NCBI RefSeq assembly: GCF_000434895.1 | Contig: NZ_FR892789.1 | Span: 1 to 11,662, forward strand | DNA: 11,662 nt | Origin: Phascolarctobacterium succinatutens CAG:287 | GTDB lineage: Bacteria; Bacillota; Negativicutes; Acidaminococcales; Acidaminococcaceae | Direction: 5' to 3' | In this document: positions 5,273 to 11,662 of the stretch, piece by piece | How positions within the stretch are numbered: the first letter of the stretch is position 1 | How the letters are laid out: each line of letters starts with the position of its first letter | Made by a program: the position numbers and the translations under genes | The notes under the pieces: generated by a model | Told to the model about the DNA's origin: nothing | The model's database searches: none | The model's input: the letters and a program-made list of their open reading frames with translations, nothing else

Positions 5273-6948
5273 AGCAGAGGCTTTTTCGCAGCATACTGCT
5301 GCTGACAGGGGCAGCGGTAGGCCTTGTTTTGCTGCTCTTCTTCTGGGTTTCCTGCCAATATATTACGCAGGACAGCTTCGCCAGCCTCAAGCGTGAGGCT
5401 AATCTGCTGATTGTGGCCGACGGCGAGGGTAATGTGCCGGTGAGCGAGCTGCAGCGCTTGCAGCTTGCCGACCGCGTAACGCTGATTGCACCGGATGGGC
5501 ACGCCGTGTATGATAATTATGCTGACGCCGAGTCAATGGAGAACCATCTGCAGCGCGAGGAGGTGCAGGAGGCACTGAAAGGCGGTGAGGGGCGCAGCCG
5601 GCGTGCCTCCGAAACTATCGGCAAAAATATTTTGTATTATGCAGTGCGTCTGCCGGACGGCAATGTGCTGCGCCTGTCGCGCACGAATGACGCTGTTTTT
5701 CAACAGTATAAAATCATTCTTGGTTATTTTGTGCTGCTGGCACTGGCTGTTTTGTGCGGTGCCTTTTGGGCAGCCAAAACAATTACCGCCAGAATACTGC
5801 AGCCCTTGGAAAAGCTCAATCTGGAGCAGCCTGATTCGGAAGCTGTAGTTTATCCTGAGCTGAAGCCGATTGTGGAGTATTTTGAGCTGCAGCAGGAAAA
5901 GCTGCAGAAGGAAATGCGCCGCTATAAAAATAAAAAACAGGAGCTGAAGGCCGTAACCAATAATATGGATGAAGGCCTGCTGTTCCTCAATCCGGTTTGG
6001 GAAATCGAATCGATTAATAAAAGTGCCGTAAAATTCTTCGGCAAGGAAAAGCAGGAGCTTTTGGGAACGAGCTTTTTTATGCTTGATGACAGTGACGAAA
6101 TCCGTCAGCTTTTGGCAAAAATTGAGCAGGAGGGCAAGGGGCGTCTGGTAATCAACCGCGGCAGCAGCTATTATCAGCTCAACGGCAGTAGAATTACCGA
6201 TAAGGGCTTTGTGCTGCTGATTATGGATGTGACGGCGCGTACTGCTTCGGAGAAAATCCGCCGTGAGTTTTCAGCTAACGTGTCGCATGAGCTGAAGACA
6301 CCGCTGCAGTCGGTGCTGGGCTATTCGGAGATTATGCTCAGCGGCCTGGTGAAGCAGGAGGATACCAAGCGCTTTCTGCAGAAAATCAACGACGAGGCGC
6401 ACAATCTGCTGCGTCTGATTGATGACATCATGCAGCTGTCGAAGCTCGATGAGCTGACGCATGATATGATGGAGGAATTTACACTGCAGGATGTGGCGCA
6501 GAGTGCGCTGGCACGCCTGAAGGATAAGGCAGGCAGATTGCAGGTCAGCCTGCAGCTTGTTGACAGCACCGGCGGCGACAGCAAGCTGCTGGGAATTTCT
6601 TCGCTGATGGAGGAAATTTTCTTTAACCTGTTGGATAACGGTCTGAAGTATAATCATCCCGGCGGTGAGGTTACGCTGCGCTTGAGCGAAGGAGAAAATA
6701 AGTATACGGTGAGCGTTGCCGATACCGGTATGGGCATTCCCGGCAGCGAGCTGCCGCATATTTTCGAACGCTTTTACCGTGTCGACCGCAGCCGTCATAA
6801 GGCGATTGAGGGTACAGGCTTAGGCCTTTCCATCGTCAAGCACGGCGTAGGCTTCCATGGCGGCAGCATACGTGTGGTGAGCACTGTGGGGCAGGGGACG
6901 GAGTTCATCATGAAGTTCCCCAAGCCGAAGTATGAGGCGGAAAAATAA
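5269..6948 (+). CDS. PhoR/WalK-type sensor histidine kinase
   Basis: A 559-residue membrane kinase, partner of the regulator whose stop it overlaps (ATGA, 5269-5272). There are two membrane segments (about 8-29 and 148-168). The outside domain between them has the PhoR-like pattern RVTLIAPDGHAVYDN...MENHLQREEVQEALKGGEG...LYYAVRLPDGNVLRLSR. A HAMP-like linker (about 171-216) and a PAS domain (about 225-325) follow. The HisKA helix has phospho-acceptor H340 in FSANVSHELKTPL. The ATPase domain shows the N box NLLDNGLKYN (N453, N457), DTGMGIP (485-491), FERFYRVD and GTGLGLSIVKHG. All residues needed for kinase activity are present. The ligand is not determined; PhoR-type sensing of phosphate state or cell-wall state (WalK) are both possible. 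No start choice other than the overlapping ATG is sensible. Confidence 0.94.
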   Translation: MKQRLFRSILLLTGAAVGLVLLLFFWVSCQYITQDSFASLKREANLLIVADGEGNVPVSELQRLQLADRVTLIAPDGHAVYDNYADAESMENHLQREEVQEALKGGEGRSRRASETIGKNILYYAVRLPDGNVLRLSRTNDAVFQQYKIILGYFVLLALAVLCGAFWAAKTITARILQPLEKLNLEQPDSEAVVYPELKPIVEYFELQQEKLQKEMRRYKNKKQELKAVTNNMDEGLLFLNPVWEIESINKSAVKFFGKEKQELLGTSFFMLDDSDEIRQLLAKIEQEGKGRLVINRGSSYYQLNGSRITDKGFVLLIMDVTARTASEKIRREFSANVSHELKTPLQSVLGYSEIMLSGLVKQEDTKRFLQKINDEAHNLLRLIDDIMQLSKLDELTHDMMEEFTLQDVAQSALARLKDKAGRLQVSLQLVDSTGGDSKLLGISSLMEEIFFNLLDNGLKYNHPGGEVTLRLSEGENKYTVSVADTGMGIPGSELPHIFERFYRVDRSRHKAIEGTGLGLSIVKHGVGFHGGSIRVVSTVGQGTEFIMKFPKPKYEAEK

Positions 6949-6987
6949 GCGCTTTATTTATGTATACAACACAGAGCGCCCAAGATG

Positions 6988-6996
6988 TGATACAAT
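6988..6996 (+). promoter_or_regulatory. Extended -10 promoter of the ACT-UPF0210-nth operon
   Basis: TGATACAAT at 6988-6996 is a TGn-extended -10 element (TACAAT at 6991-6996) with no recognisable -35 hexamer 17 bp upstream. It sits 40 bases after the kinase stop codon and 53 before the ACT start codon. It has the same form as the ireB promoter. Confidence 0.65.
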
Positions 6997-7024
6997 AGGA
7001 GCAGTACTATGAGTGCTGCTCTTA
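6996..7024 (+). promoter_or_regulatory. Palindrome at the predicted transcription start of the ACT operon
   Basis: GAGCAGTACT (6999-7008) pairs with AGTGCTGCTC (7012-7021) around ATG, with one G-T wobble. Flanking bases extend it to 6996-7024. It begins at the end of the -10 box and covers the likely start near 7003. It could be an operator, a 5' mRNA hairpin, or a terminator of the kinase operon, since the following CTTAATTTATTTT is T-rich but broken by A. The position best fits an operator or leader hairpin. Confidence 0.55.
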
Positions 7025-7049
7025 ATTTATTTTGAAGGAGGACGCAGAT

Positions 7050-7319
7050 ATGCGAGTTGTTTTAACTATCGTAGGCAAGGATAAGGTAGGTATTACCGCT
7101 AAGGTGAGCAATGCTTTAGCAGAAATGAATATTAACATTATCAACATCAACCAAAACATTATGCAAGGCTTTTTCAATATGGTGCTGATTGCTGATATGG
7201 CAGAGGCTAATGTGCCTATTGCCGAAGCACGCGACAAAATGGCTGCGCTGGGTGTAGAAATCGGCGTAGAAATCCGTCTGCAGAGCGAAGAAATTTTCAG
7301 CGCAATGCATCGTATATAG
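7050..7319 (+). CDS. ACT domain protein (UPF0237 family)
   Basis: An 89-residue protein that is a single ACT domain: first strand MRVVLTIVGKDKVGITAKVSNALAE with the DKVGI turn where ACT domains usually bind a small ligand, then NINIININQNIMQGFFNMVLIAD and the last helix-strand. ACT domains usually bind amino acids and act as regulators. This family is nearly always next to UPF0210, as here, suggesting it senses a ligand for that partner or forms a complex with it (inference from gene neighbourhood). The start at 7050 follows GAAGGAGG (7034-7041) by 8 bases, one of the best ribosome-binding sites in the window. It is first in a three-gene operon with UPF0210 and nth. Confidence 0.92.
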   Translation: MRVVLTIVGKDKVGITAKVSNALAEMNINIININQNIMQGFFNMVLIADMAEANVPIAEARDKMAALGVEIGVEIRLQSEEIFSAMHRI

Positions 7320-7328
7320 GAGGCTGTC

Positions 7329-8690
7329 ATGTTATTCAATACTGACGATATTTTAGAAACTACGCGCATGATTACCCAAAACAAGCTGGACGTGCGTACT
7401 ATCACCATGGGCATCAGCCTGCGTGATTGCGGTCATCCGGATATCAAGGTAACAGCGCAGAAGATTTATGATAAGATTTGCCGTAAGGCAGAGCATCTGG
7501 TAAAAACTGGTGAGGATATCGAGGTTGAGCTGGGCGTGCCCATCATCAACAAGCGTATTTCCGTAACGCCGATTTCTATGGTGGGCGAAAGCTGCGACAG
7601 CAACGATTATGTACCGCTGGCACAGGCTTTGGATAACGCAGGCAAGCAGGTTGGCGTTAACTTCATCGGCGGCTTTTCCGCTCTCGTTGACAAGGGCTAT
7701 ACCAAGGGCGACCGCAATCTGATTGCGGCCATTCCGGAAGCATTGGCAGTTACCGATATTGTTTGCTCGTCCGTAAGCGTTGGATCTACCAAATGCGGTA
7801 TCAACATGGATGCTGTAAAACAAATGGGCGAGGTTGTGAAGGCTGCTGCCGAGCGTACTGCTGACAGCGATGCAATCGGCTGCGCTAAGCTGGTTGTATT
7901 CTGCAACGCTGTGCCGGATAATCCGTTCATGGCAGGTGCCTTCCACGGCGTAACTGAACCGGAAAGCGTTATCAATGTTGGTGTCAGCGGTCCCGGCGTT
8001 GTTAAATATGCACTGGAGCAGGTACGAGATGGTGATATCGGTATGGTAGCCGAAACGATTAAAAAGACTGCCTTCAAGATTACCCGCGTTGGACAATTGG
8101 TGGCACAGGAGGCTGCACGCCGCCTGAATACCCAGTTCGGCATTATCGACTTGTCCTTGGCTCCGACTCCGGCAATCGGCGACAGTGTTGCGCATATTTT
8201 GGAGGAAATCGGTCTGGAAAGCTGCGGCGGCCCCGGCACTACCGCTACCCTGGCTATGCTGAACGACGCAGTTAAAAAGGGCGGCCTGATGGCTTCCAGC
8301 TATGTTGGTGGCCTGAGCGGTGCCTTCATTCCTGTAAGTGAGGATGCAGGCATGATTGCTGCGGTAGAACGCGGCGCTCTGTCCTTGGAAAAACTGGAGG
8401 CTATGACCTGCGTATGCTCCGTTGGCCTTGATATGATTGCTATTCCCGGTGATACCACGGCAGCAACTATCTCCGCAATTATTGCCGATGAGGCTGCTAT
8501 CGGTATGATTAACAATAAAACTACTGCAGTACGTCTGATTCCTGTTCCGGGTAAGGACGTAGGCGACCGTGTTGAATTCGGCGGTCTGCTGGGTTATGCG
8601 CCGGTTCTGGGCGTGAAGAAGTTCAGCGCTGAAAAATTCATCAACCGCGGCGGACGTATTCCTGCACCGGTAAGGAGCCTGACGAACTGA
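7329..8690 (+). CDS. UPF0210 (DUF711, PFL-like fold) family protein
   Basis: A 453-residue cytoplasmic protein, full length for the UPF0210/COG2848 family. Typical conserved stretches are VGVNFIGGFSALVDKGYTKGD (about 113-133), SVGSTKCGINMDAV, GVSGPGVVKYALE, APTPAIGDSVAHILEEIGLE, CGGPGTTATLAMLNDAVKKGG and GLSGAFIPVSEDAGM. Structural work places the family near the pyruvate formate-lyase fold, but I see no glycyl-radical motif near the C terminus, so ordinary glycyl-radical chemistry is unlikely. The substrate is unknown. AGGAGG (7318-7323) overlaps the stop codon of the ACT gene and lies 5 bases from the start, so the two are translated together. The stop codon shares one base with the nth start (TGATG). 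Confidence 0.93.
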   Translation: MLFNTDDILETTRMITQNKLDVRTITMGISLRDCGHPDIKVTAQKIYDKICRKAEHLVKTGEDIEVELGVPIINKRISVTPISMVGESCDSNDYVPLAQALDNAGKQVGVNFIGGFSALVDKGYTKGDRNLIAAIPEALAVTDIVCSSVSVGSTKCGINMDAVKQMGEVVKAAAERTADSDAIGCAKLVVFCNAVPDNPFMAGAFHGVTEPESVINVGVSGPGVVKYALEQVRDGDIGMVAETIKKTAFKITRVGQLVAQEAARRLNTQFGIIDLSLAPTPAIGDSVAHILEEIGLESCGGPGTTATLAMLNDAVKKGGLMASSYVGGLSGAFIPVSEDAGMIAAVERGALSLEKLEAMTCVCSVGLDMIAIPGDTTAATISAIIADEAAIGMINNKTTAVRLIPVPGKDVGDRVEFGGLLGYAPVLGVKKFSAEKFINRGGRIPAPVRSLTN

Positions 8691-9325
8691 TGCGCAAGGC
8701 TCAAAGAGAAGCTATTCTGGCCAAGCTGGAGGAAACCTACAAGGGCAGCAAGACGGCGCTGAATTATAATTCACCGTTTGAGCTTTTGGTAGCTGTAATT
8801 CTTTCGGCCCAATGTACGGATGAACGCGTAAATGTGATTACGGCGCGTATGTTTCCGCGTCTGAACACGCCGGAAAAAATGGGTGCTCTGACGCAGGAGG
8901 AAATGGAAGCGGAAATCCGCGACTGCGGTCTGTACCACGCTAAGGCCAAAAACCTGCTGGGAATGTGCCATATGCTGACGGAGCGCTTTAACAGCGTGAT
9001 TCCTGATGACATCAAAACACTGATGGAATTGCCGGGTGTGGGGCAGAAAACGGCAAACGTTATTGCCAGTATCATCTATAATATTCCGGCGCTGGCAGTA
9101 GATACGCATGTTTTCCGTGTGTCGCACCGTCTGGGGCTGGCGAAGGGCAAGGACCCGCTGGCTACGGAAAAGGAGCTGGAAAAAATTATTCCGTGTGAAA
9201 AGTGGAGTGACGCGCACCACTGGTTTATCTGGCACGGGCGCAAAATCTGCAAGGCACGCAAGCCGCTGTGCCGTGGCTGTGTGGTCATAGAGGAATGCCC
9301 GTTCAAAGAGAAAAACTTTGAGTAA
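8690..9325 (+). CDS. nth: Endonuclease III (DNA glycosylase/AP lyase)
   Basis: Removes oxidised pyrimidines from DNA and nicks the abasic site. The protein has 211 residues, the same as Escherichia coli Nth, and the key residues fall at the same numbers: helix-hairpin-helix LPGVGQKTANVI with catalytic Lys120, Asp138 in AVDTHVFRVSHRLG, and the iron-sulphur cluster Cys 187, 194, 197 and 203 (C-x6-C-x2-C-x5-C). The substrate-pocket run LSAQCTDERVN (38-48) is also intact. The start overlaps the UPF0210 stop by one base; AAGGAG at 8672-8677 is 12 bases upstream, somewhat far, so translation probably depends on coupling. A strong terminator follows at 9420. Why a repair enzyme is tied to ACT/UPF0210 is not clear from sequence. 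Confidence 0.96.
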   Translation: MRKAQREAILAKLEETYKGSKTALNYNSPFELLVAVILSAQCTDERVNVITARMFPRLNTPEKMGALTQEEMEAEIRDCGLYHAKAKNLLGMCHMLTERFNSVIPDDIKTLMELPGVGQKTANVIASIIYNIPALAVDTHVFRVSHRLGLAKGKDPLATEKELEKIIPCEKWSDAHHWFIWHGRKICKARKPLCRGCVVIEECPFKEKNFE

Positions 9326-9338
9326 GTCTGCCTGTTGC

Positions 9339-9356
9339 TAAACGCGTAAGCGTTTA
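9339..9356 (+). other. Small hairpin with GTAA tetraloop after nth
   Basis: TAAACGC (9339-9345) pairs perfectly with GCGTTTA (9350-9356) around GTAA, a GNRA-type loop. No T tract follows, so it is not a terminator by itself. It may protect the 3' end of the nth message or be chance. Just after it, AAGTGCT occurs twice, 15 bases apart (9361 and 9376). Confidence 0.4.
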
Positions 9357-9419
9357 CATCAAGTGCTTGCGGTAGAAGTGCTGACATAAGTTATAAGTAA
9401 AAAGCGAAGCAAAAAAATT

Positions 9420-9452
9420 GGCCTGCAACCCGTGAGGGTGGCAGGCCTTTTT
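9420..9452 (+). terminator. Intrinsic terminator of the ACT-UPF0210-nth operon
   Basis: GGCCTGC (9420-9426) pairs with GCAGGCC (9441-9447), with an inner CCC/GGG pairing around GTGA (9429-9438), followed by five T (9448-9452). AAAAAAATT just 5' could let it work on the other strand as well, though I see no gene converging on it. Confidence 0.88.
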
Positions 9453-9538
9453 GCGGTGCGCAGATTTGCTTTCCTTGTGTCCGCAGAAGATGGACTTTTT
9501 CGAGCATTTTTGCGCTGTCTTTTTATGACGCACACGGT

Positions 9539-9560
9539 TAGCAATGGCTTTGCCTTGCTA
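9539..9560 (+). repeat. Bulged inverted repeat
   Basis: TAGCAA (9539-9544), a bulged T, GGC, loop TTT, GCC, TTGCTA (9555-9560): nine base pairs with one bulge. No T tract follows on either strand, so a terminator role is unlikely. Function unknown. Confidence 0.5.
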
Positions 9561-9575
9561 TGAGTGCAGTTCACG

Positions 9576-9608
9576 TTTTTGTCAAGAAATTGTCTACTGT
9601 GACAAAAA
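9576..9608 (+). repeat. 9-bp inverted repeat in the surface-gene upstream region
   Basis: TTTTTGTCA (9576-9584) is the exact reverse complement of TGACAAAAA (9600-9608) with a 15-base spacer. The half-site centres are 24 bases apart, so a protein dimer could meet the same face of the helix. It lies about 155 bases before the promoter at 9761, so any role as a binding site would be at a distance. Confidence 0.5.
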
Positions 9609-9760
9609 TCTTTTACATTCTATTCTTTGTAATAATTATTAAAGTATAAAATATATAAAAGAGAAAATTCCAACAACTATGATTAATGCGTAAAAGTGAC
9701 GAATGAAAAATTGTGTATGAATATTTTGTTATTTAGTGTCTTTATAAAGAATACGAAAGT

Positions 9761-9789
9761 TTGACGTACGGAGACGAAAAGAGTACAAT
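9761..9789 (+). promoter_or_regulatory. Near-consensus promoter of the repeat surface-protein gene
   Basis: TTGACG at 9761-9766, a 17-base spacer, TACAAT at 9784-9789. The predicted start near 9796 leaves a leader of about 145 nt before the start codon, the longest in the window. The A/T-rich DNA upstream could act as an UP element. Confidence 0.78.
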
Positions 9790-9795
9790 TAAAGC

Positions 9796-9938
9796 AGGTA
9801 AAGGAGACGAACTGCTAAATTTTCAAGGCCTTGAATTTTAGTACCACCTTATCTGAGTTATATTTGGTTAACGAAATGCTTTGTAACGAGGATTAAGCTT
9901 GCGTCACTGTGGCGCGGCGTGGAAAAGGGGGATTGAAA
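9796..9938 (+). promoter_or_regulatory. Long 5' leader with palindrome, SD-like motif and RBS-proximal hairpin
   Basis: Three elements are visible. An SD-like AAAGGAG at 9800-9806 has no ATG, GTG or TTG in range, but CTG at 9812 would open a 9-codon frame (LLNFQGLEF) ending at 9839-9841. A palindrome TTCAAGGCCTTGAA (9822-9835) is extended by CTAAA/TTTAG (9815-9819, 9837-9841). A small hairpin GCGTCA/TGGCGC (9901-9915) stands just before the true ribosome-binding site (AAGGGGGA, near 9925-9932). I do not recognise a known riboswitch. Control of translation or mRNA stability is inferred. Confidence 0.5.
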
Positions 9939-11636
9939 ATGAAAAAGACTAGAAAGCAAACTGCTTTGGCAAAGTGCGTACTGGCGACAATTATGGCAAT
10001 GGGTATGATTGGTTACACTACTGTGTGGGCCGAAGATACTGTTACGCCGTCTCCGATTGATAAGTCTGTTTCCAAAGACGCTGCAGGACAGATTTATGAT
10101 GCTTCCCATAATTATGACAAAGGTTACTTTTGGACGGATTTAGGACATGCGCAGGTACAGATTGGCTCCGGTGAGCAGATTGAATTGTTCACACCCTTTA
10201 TTTATCATACCAATACCCGTGTATGGGATCCGACAAGTAATAGCTATAATCCTGTGCATACGGGCGATAATTCCGAAATGAAGTGCAAAGAGTCTATGAG
10301 CAGAATTACTGTAGGCGAATTTGACAGAATTATCAAATCCCTTTACACCAATGATATTACTATGGCTAAGACCATTTACGGTGAAACAGGTCAGGCAGGA
10401 CTGAAGGATAAGGTTATTAAAGAGGTAAAGGCAAATGCAGGTGAGGGCGCAACAGTTAATACCTATAAATTGGTGCGCGAAAACGGTACGGAGGTTGAAG
10501 TCGGTATTGTTGATACTGATACCAAAGTTGTTGATAATAAATTGACCTTTGCAAATGGCACATTGACTTCCGAGATTACTGATAATACCGGTGGAACCTT
10601 TGCAAGCTCTGTAAACGGCATCGCTTCCCAGGAGTGGGTAACCAATCAGCTGAATGGCATTGGCGGTACTGATACGGTTACTACAGCAGAATCCGGTCAT
10701 GCGATCATTACCGTTGTCGATGCTAACGAGGCTCTTCCTACTGATAATAAACATCACGTAATTGGCATCAACGAGGATGCTTTGAGAGGATTTATTCAGG
10801 ATGCAACGGCAGCGCAGGATACCAACACAACTAATACCGGCATGGAAGGAAGCTTGGATGGCGATGGGAAGCTGACGTTAAAGGTTAATGATTCTGCAGG
10901 CAATAACGTTCAAGCAGTTGTAGAAGATGTAGCATCCCGCAGCTGGGTAACTAATCAGCTGGAAAATGTTGTTGATACCAACACAACTAACACCAGCATG
11001 GAAGGAAACCTGGATGAATATGGCAAGCTGACGGTAAGGGTTAATGATTCCGATGGTAAGAGCGTAGAGGCAAGCATTGAAGGGGTAGCATCTCGCAGCT
11101 GGGTAACTAATCAGTTGGAAAATGTTGCTGACACCAACACCATTACTACAGTAGCTGTTAATACCAATATCCTGACGATTGAAGATAAAGGTGTAGACGG
11201 CAATCATGCATATGAGCTTGGCATTAATAGCGAGCAGTTGGGCGATTTTGTTAAGCAGTATGATACCAACACTATTACTACCGTTGGAGCTGACGAGAAT
11301 GGTTATGTAACTGTTACTGAAGCGCCTGATCCGAACCAGAGCGGCAACCATGCTTACACTGTATCTTTTAATGAGGAAAAGCTGATTCAGACCATTGAAG
11401 ATCAGGACAGATACGTTAACGGCGGCAGCATTGGCGAAGACGGTAGCATTACTCTCAATGTTCACAACGGCAGAGACGTTACTCTGGAAGGCCAGATGAA
11501 GGATGCACGGCTGACTGATATTGAAAGAGATAAGGAAGCTGGAACTGCTACATTAGTAGTAAAGGATCGCTATAATCCTGAAGAAGTAAACAGACTGACG
11601 ATTGATGATATCGCAAGCAAGGAACAAAATGGGTAG
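9939..11636 (+). CDS. Exported modular repeat protein, trimeric autotransporter adhesin-like; frame ends early
   Basis: The 565-residue product begins with a signal peptide: KK-RK, a hydrophobic run (about 13-26) and a likely cut after VWA (residue 31). A unique part (32-191) follows, then six modules each opening with DTNT or similar at residues 192, 245, 294, 346, 398 and 442. Type I modules (192-244, 294-345, 346-397) end in [V/I]AS-x-x-WVTNQL; type II modules (245-293, 398-441, 442-about 489) end in a NHAY...GIN.E.L-like pattern. This resembles stalk/head repeats of YadA-like surface fibres, but no anchor is present. ATG 9939 was chosen for AAGGGGGA 7 bases upstream; GTG 9909 would add basic residues in front of the signal peptide. 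The stop at 11634-11636 falls inside an IAS module end and is probably a frameshift. The classic long 'ESPR' signal extension is absent. S-layer-like surface function is an alternative. Confidence 0.72.
   Translation: MKKTRKQTALAKCVLATIMAMGMIGYTTVWAEDTVTPSPIDKSVSKDAAGQIYDASHNYDKGYFWTDLGHAQVQIGSGEQIELFTPFIYHTNTRVWDPTSNSYNPVHTGDNSEMKCKESMSRITVGEFDRIIKSLYTNDITMAKTIYGETGQAGLKDKVIKEVKANAGEGATVNTYKLVRENGTEVEVGIVDTDTKVVDNKLTFANGTLTSEITDNTGGTFASSVNGIASQEWVTNQLNGIGGTDTVTTAESGHAIITVVDANEALPTDNKHHVIGINEDALRGFIQDATAAQDTNTTNTGMEGSLDGDGKLTLKVNDSAGNNVQAVVEDVASRSWVTNQLENVVDTNTTNTSMEGNLDEYGKLTVRVNDSDGKSVEASIEGVASRSWVTNQLENVADTNTITTVAVNTNILTIEDKGVDGNHAYELGINSEQLGDFVKQYDTNTITTVGADENGYVTVTEAPDPNQSGNHAYTVSFNEEKLIQTIEDQDRYVNGGSIGEDGSITLNVHNGRDVTLEGQMKDARLTDIERDKEAGTATLVVKDRYNPEEVNRLTIDDIASKEQNG
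10818..11129 (+). repeat. Two tandem 156-bp (52-codon) in-frame repeats
   Basis: Units at 10818-10973 and 10974-11129 have equal length and lie head to tail. The first 17 bases are identical, as is a stretch of about 20 bases spanning SWVTNQ near the end; the middle has drifted. A more diverged 53-codon unit of the same kind is at 10512-10670. Equal length with no indel means copies can be gained or lost by recombination without breaking the frame. Confidence 0.88.
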
Positions 11637-11662
11637 ATTGCAAGTGCAAGTTGAACAAAATT
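11623..11662 (+). pseudogene. Possible frameshift at an A tract closing the surface-protein frame
   Basis: The frame reads ...IASKEQNG then TAG (11634-11636). Removing one A from the AAAA tract at 11626-11629 gives IASKEQMGRLQVQVEQN, open to the window edge and with a coiled-coil-like spacing of hydrophobic residues. The same position in the other type I modules continues without a break (VASRSWVTNQLENV). So the gene is either broken here, phase-variable, or carries an assembly error. The true 3' end lies outside the window. Confidence 0.5.

Larger units (their letters stand above)
9453..9760 (+). other. Non-coding, AT-rich gap with two inverted repeats
   Basis: About 310 bases with no credible gene on either strand: no open frame here has a ribosome-binding site or protein-like composition. 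It holds a bulged hairpin at 9539-9560 and a 9-bp inverted repeat at 9576-9608. From about 9600 on it is strongly A/T-rich, as expected upstream of a highly expressed or regulated gene. TTTACA (9612-9617) could be a weak -35 but has no well-spaced -10. Confidence 0.6.

Noticed and set aside
6949..6979. Possible terminator GCGCT...AGCGC after the kinase gene
   Set aside because: Only five base pairs around a 21-base loop and no T tract.
7353..8195. Minus-strand open frame (280 codons) across the UPF0210 gene
   Set aside because: Antisense to a conserved protein and without domain or initiation signals.
9359..9574. Minus-strand frame of 71 codons in the gap after nth
   Set aside because: It reads straight through the nth terminator hairpin, is full of Lys, Arg, Ser and Thr without pattern, and has no ribosome-binding site.
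9858..10109. Minus-strand frame of 83 codons over the surface-gene start
   Set aside because: It is antisense to the leader and signal peptide of a supported gene and has no family likeness.
10818..11129. Mobile element or duplication of non-coding DNA
   Set aside because: The 156-bp units are in frame, encode matching protein modules and lack terminal inverted repeats or a transposase.

Overview
The window reads as bacterial chromosome, about half GC in the genes and AT-rich between them. Gene order points to the Firmicutes: ireB (UPF0297), ruvX, a DUF1292 (UPF0473) gene, mltG and a U32 'peptidase' follow each other much as in the yrzL-yrrK-yrzB-yrrL...yrrO block of Bacillus subtilis. The last gene, however, encodes an exported protein built from DTNT-type repeats like those of trimeric autotransporter adhesins, which need an outer membrane. 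The combination suggests a diderm Firmicute (Negativicutes; perhaps an Acidaminococcaceae such as Phascolarctobacterium). That placement is inference, not something the sequence proves.

Layout, all genes on the + strand. (1) 1-278: the 3' end of an unrecognised gene, closed by a two-tier hairpin terminator. (2) 431-1733: a 5-copy AGTAA repeat, an extended -10 promoter, ireB and ruvX; then a consensus promoter overlapping the ruvX stop codon and the DUF1292 gene with its own terminator. (3) 1757-4472: mltG (peptidoglycan lytic transglycosylase), a U32/TrhP-like tRNA hydroxylation protein, and a DUF4911 gene overlapping it by 4 nt, ending at a strong terminator. (4) 4496-6948: a PhoB/PhoR-type two-component system (4-nt overlap) behind a perfect 12-bp inverted repeat with Pho-box-like half-sites. 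(5) 6988-9452: a promoter with a palindrome at the likely start site, then an ACT-domain protein (UPF0237), a UPF0210 protein and endonuclease III (nth), the last two overlapping by one base, then a terminator. (6) 9453-9938: about 490 bp of non-coding DNA with hairpins, a near-consensus promoter and a ~145-nt leader. (7) 9939-11636: a signal-peptide-bearing modular repeat protein whose frame closes inside a repeat module 26 bases before the window ends; losing one A restores an open frame.

Regions 2-5 are mostly conserved housekeeping: cell-wall stress control, nucleic-acid processing, glycan termination, tRNA modification, sensing and DNA repair. Nothing here is a clearly new defence or mobile system. 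The least explained parts are the Cys/His-rich insert in the DUF1292 protein, the regulatory palindromes, and the surface-protein locus with its long leader and apparent frameshift. The ACT/UPF0210 pair is widely conserved but of unknown function.
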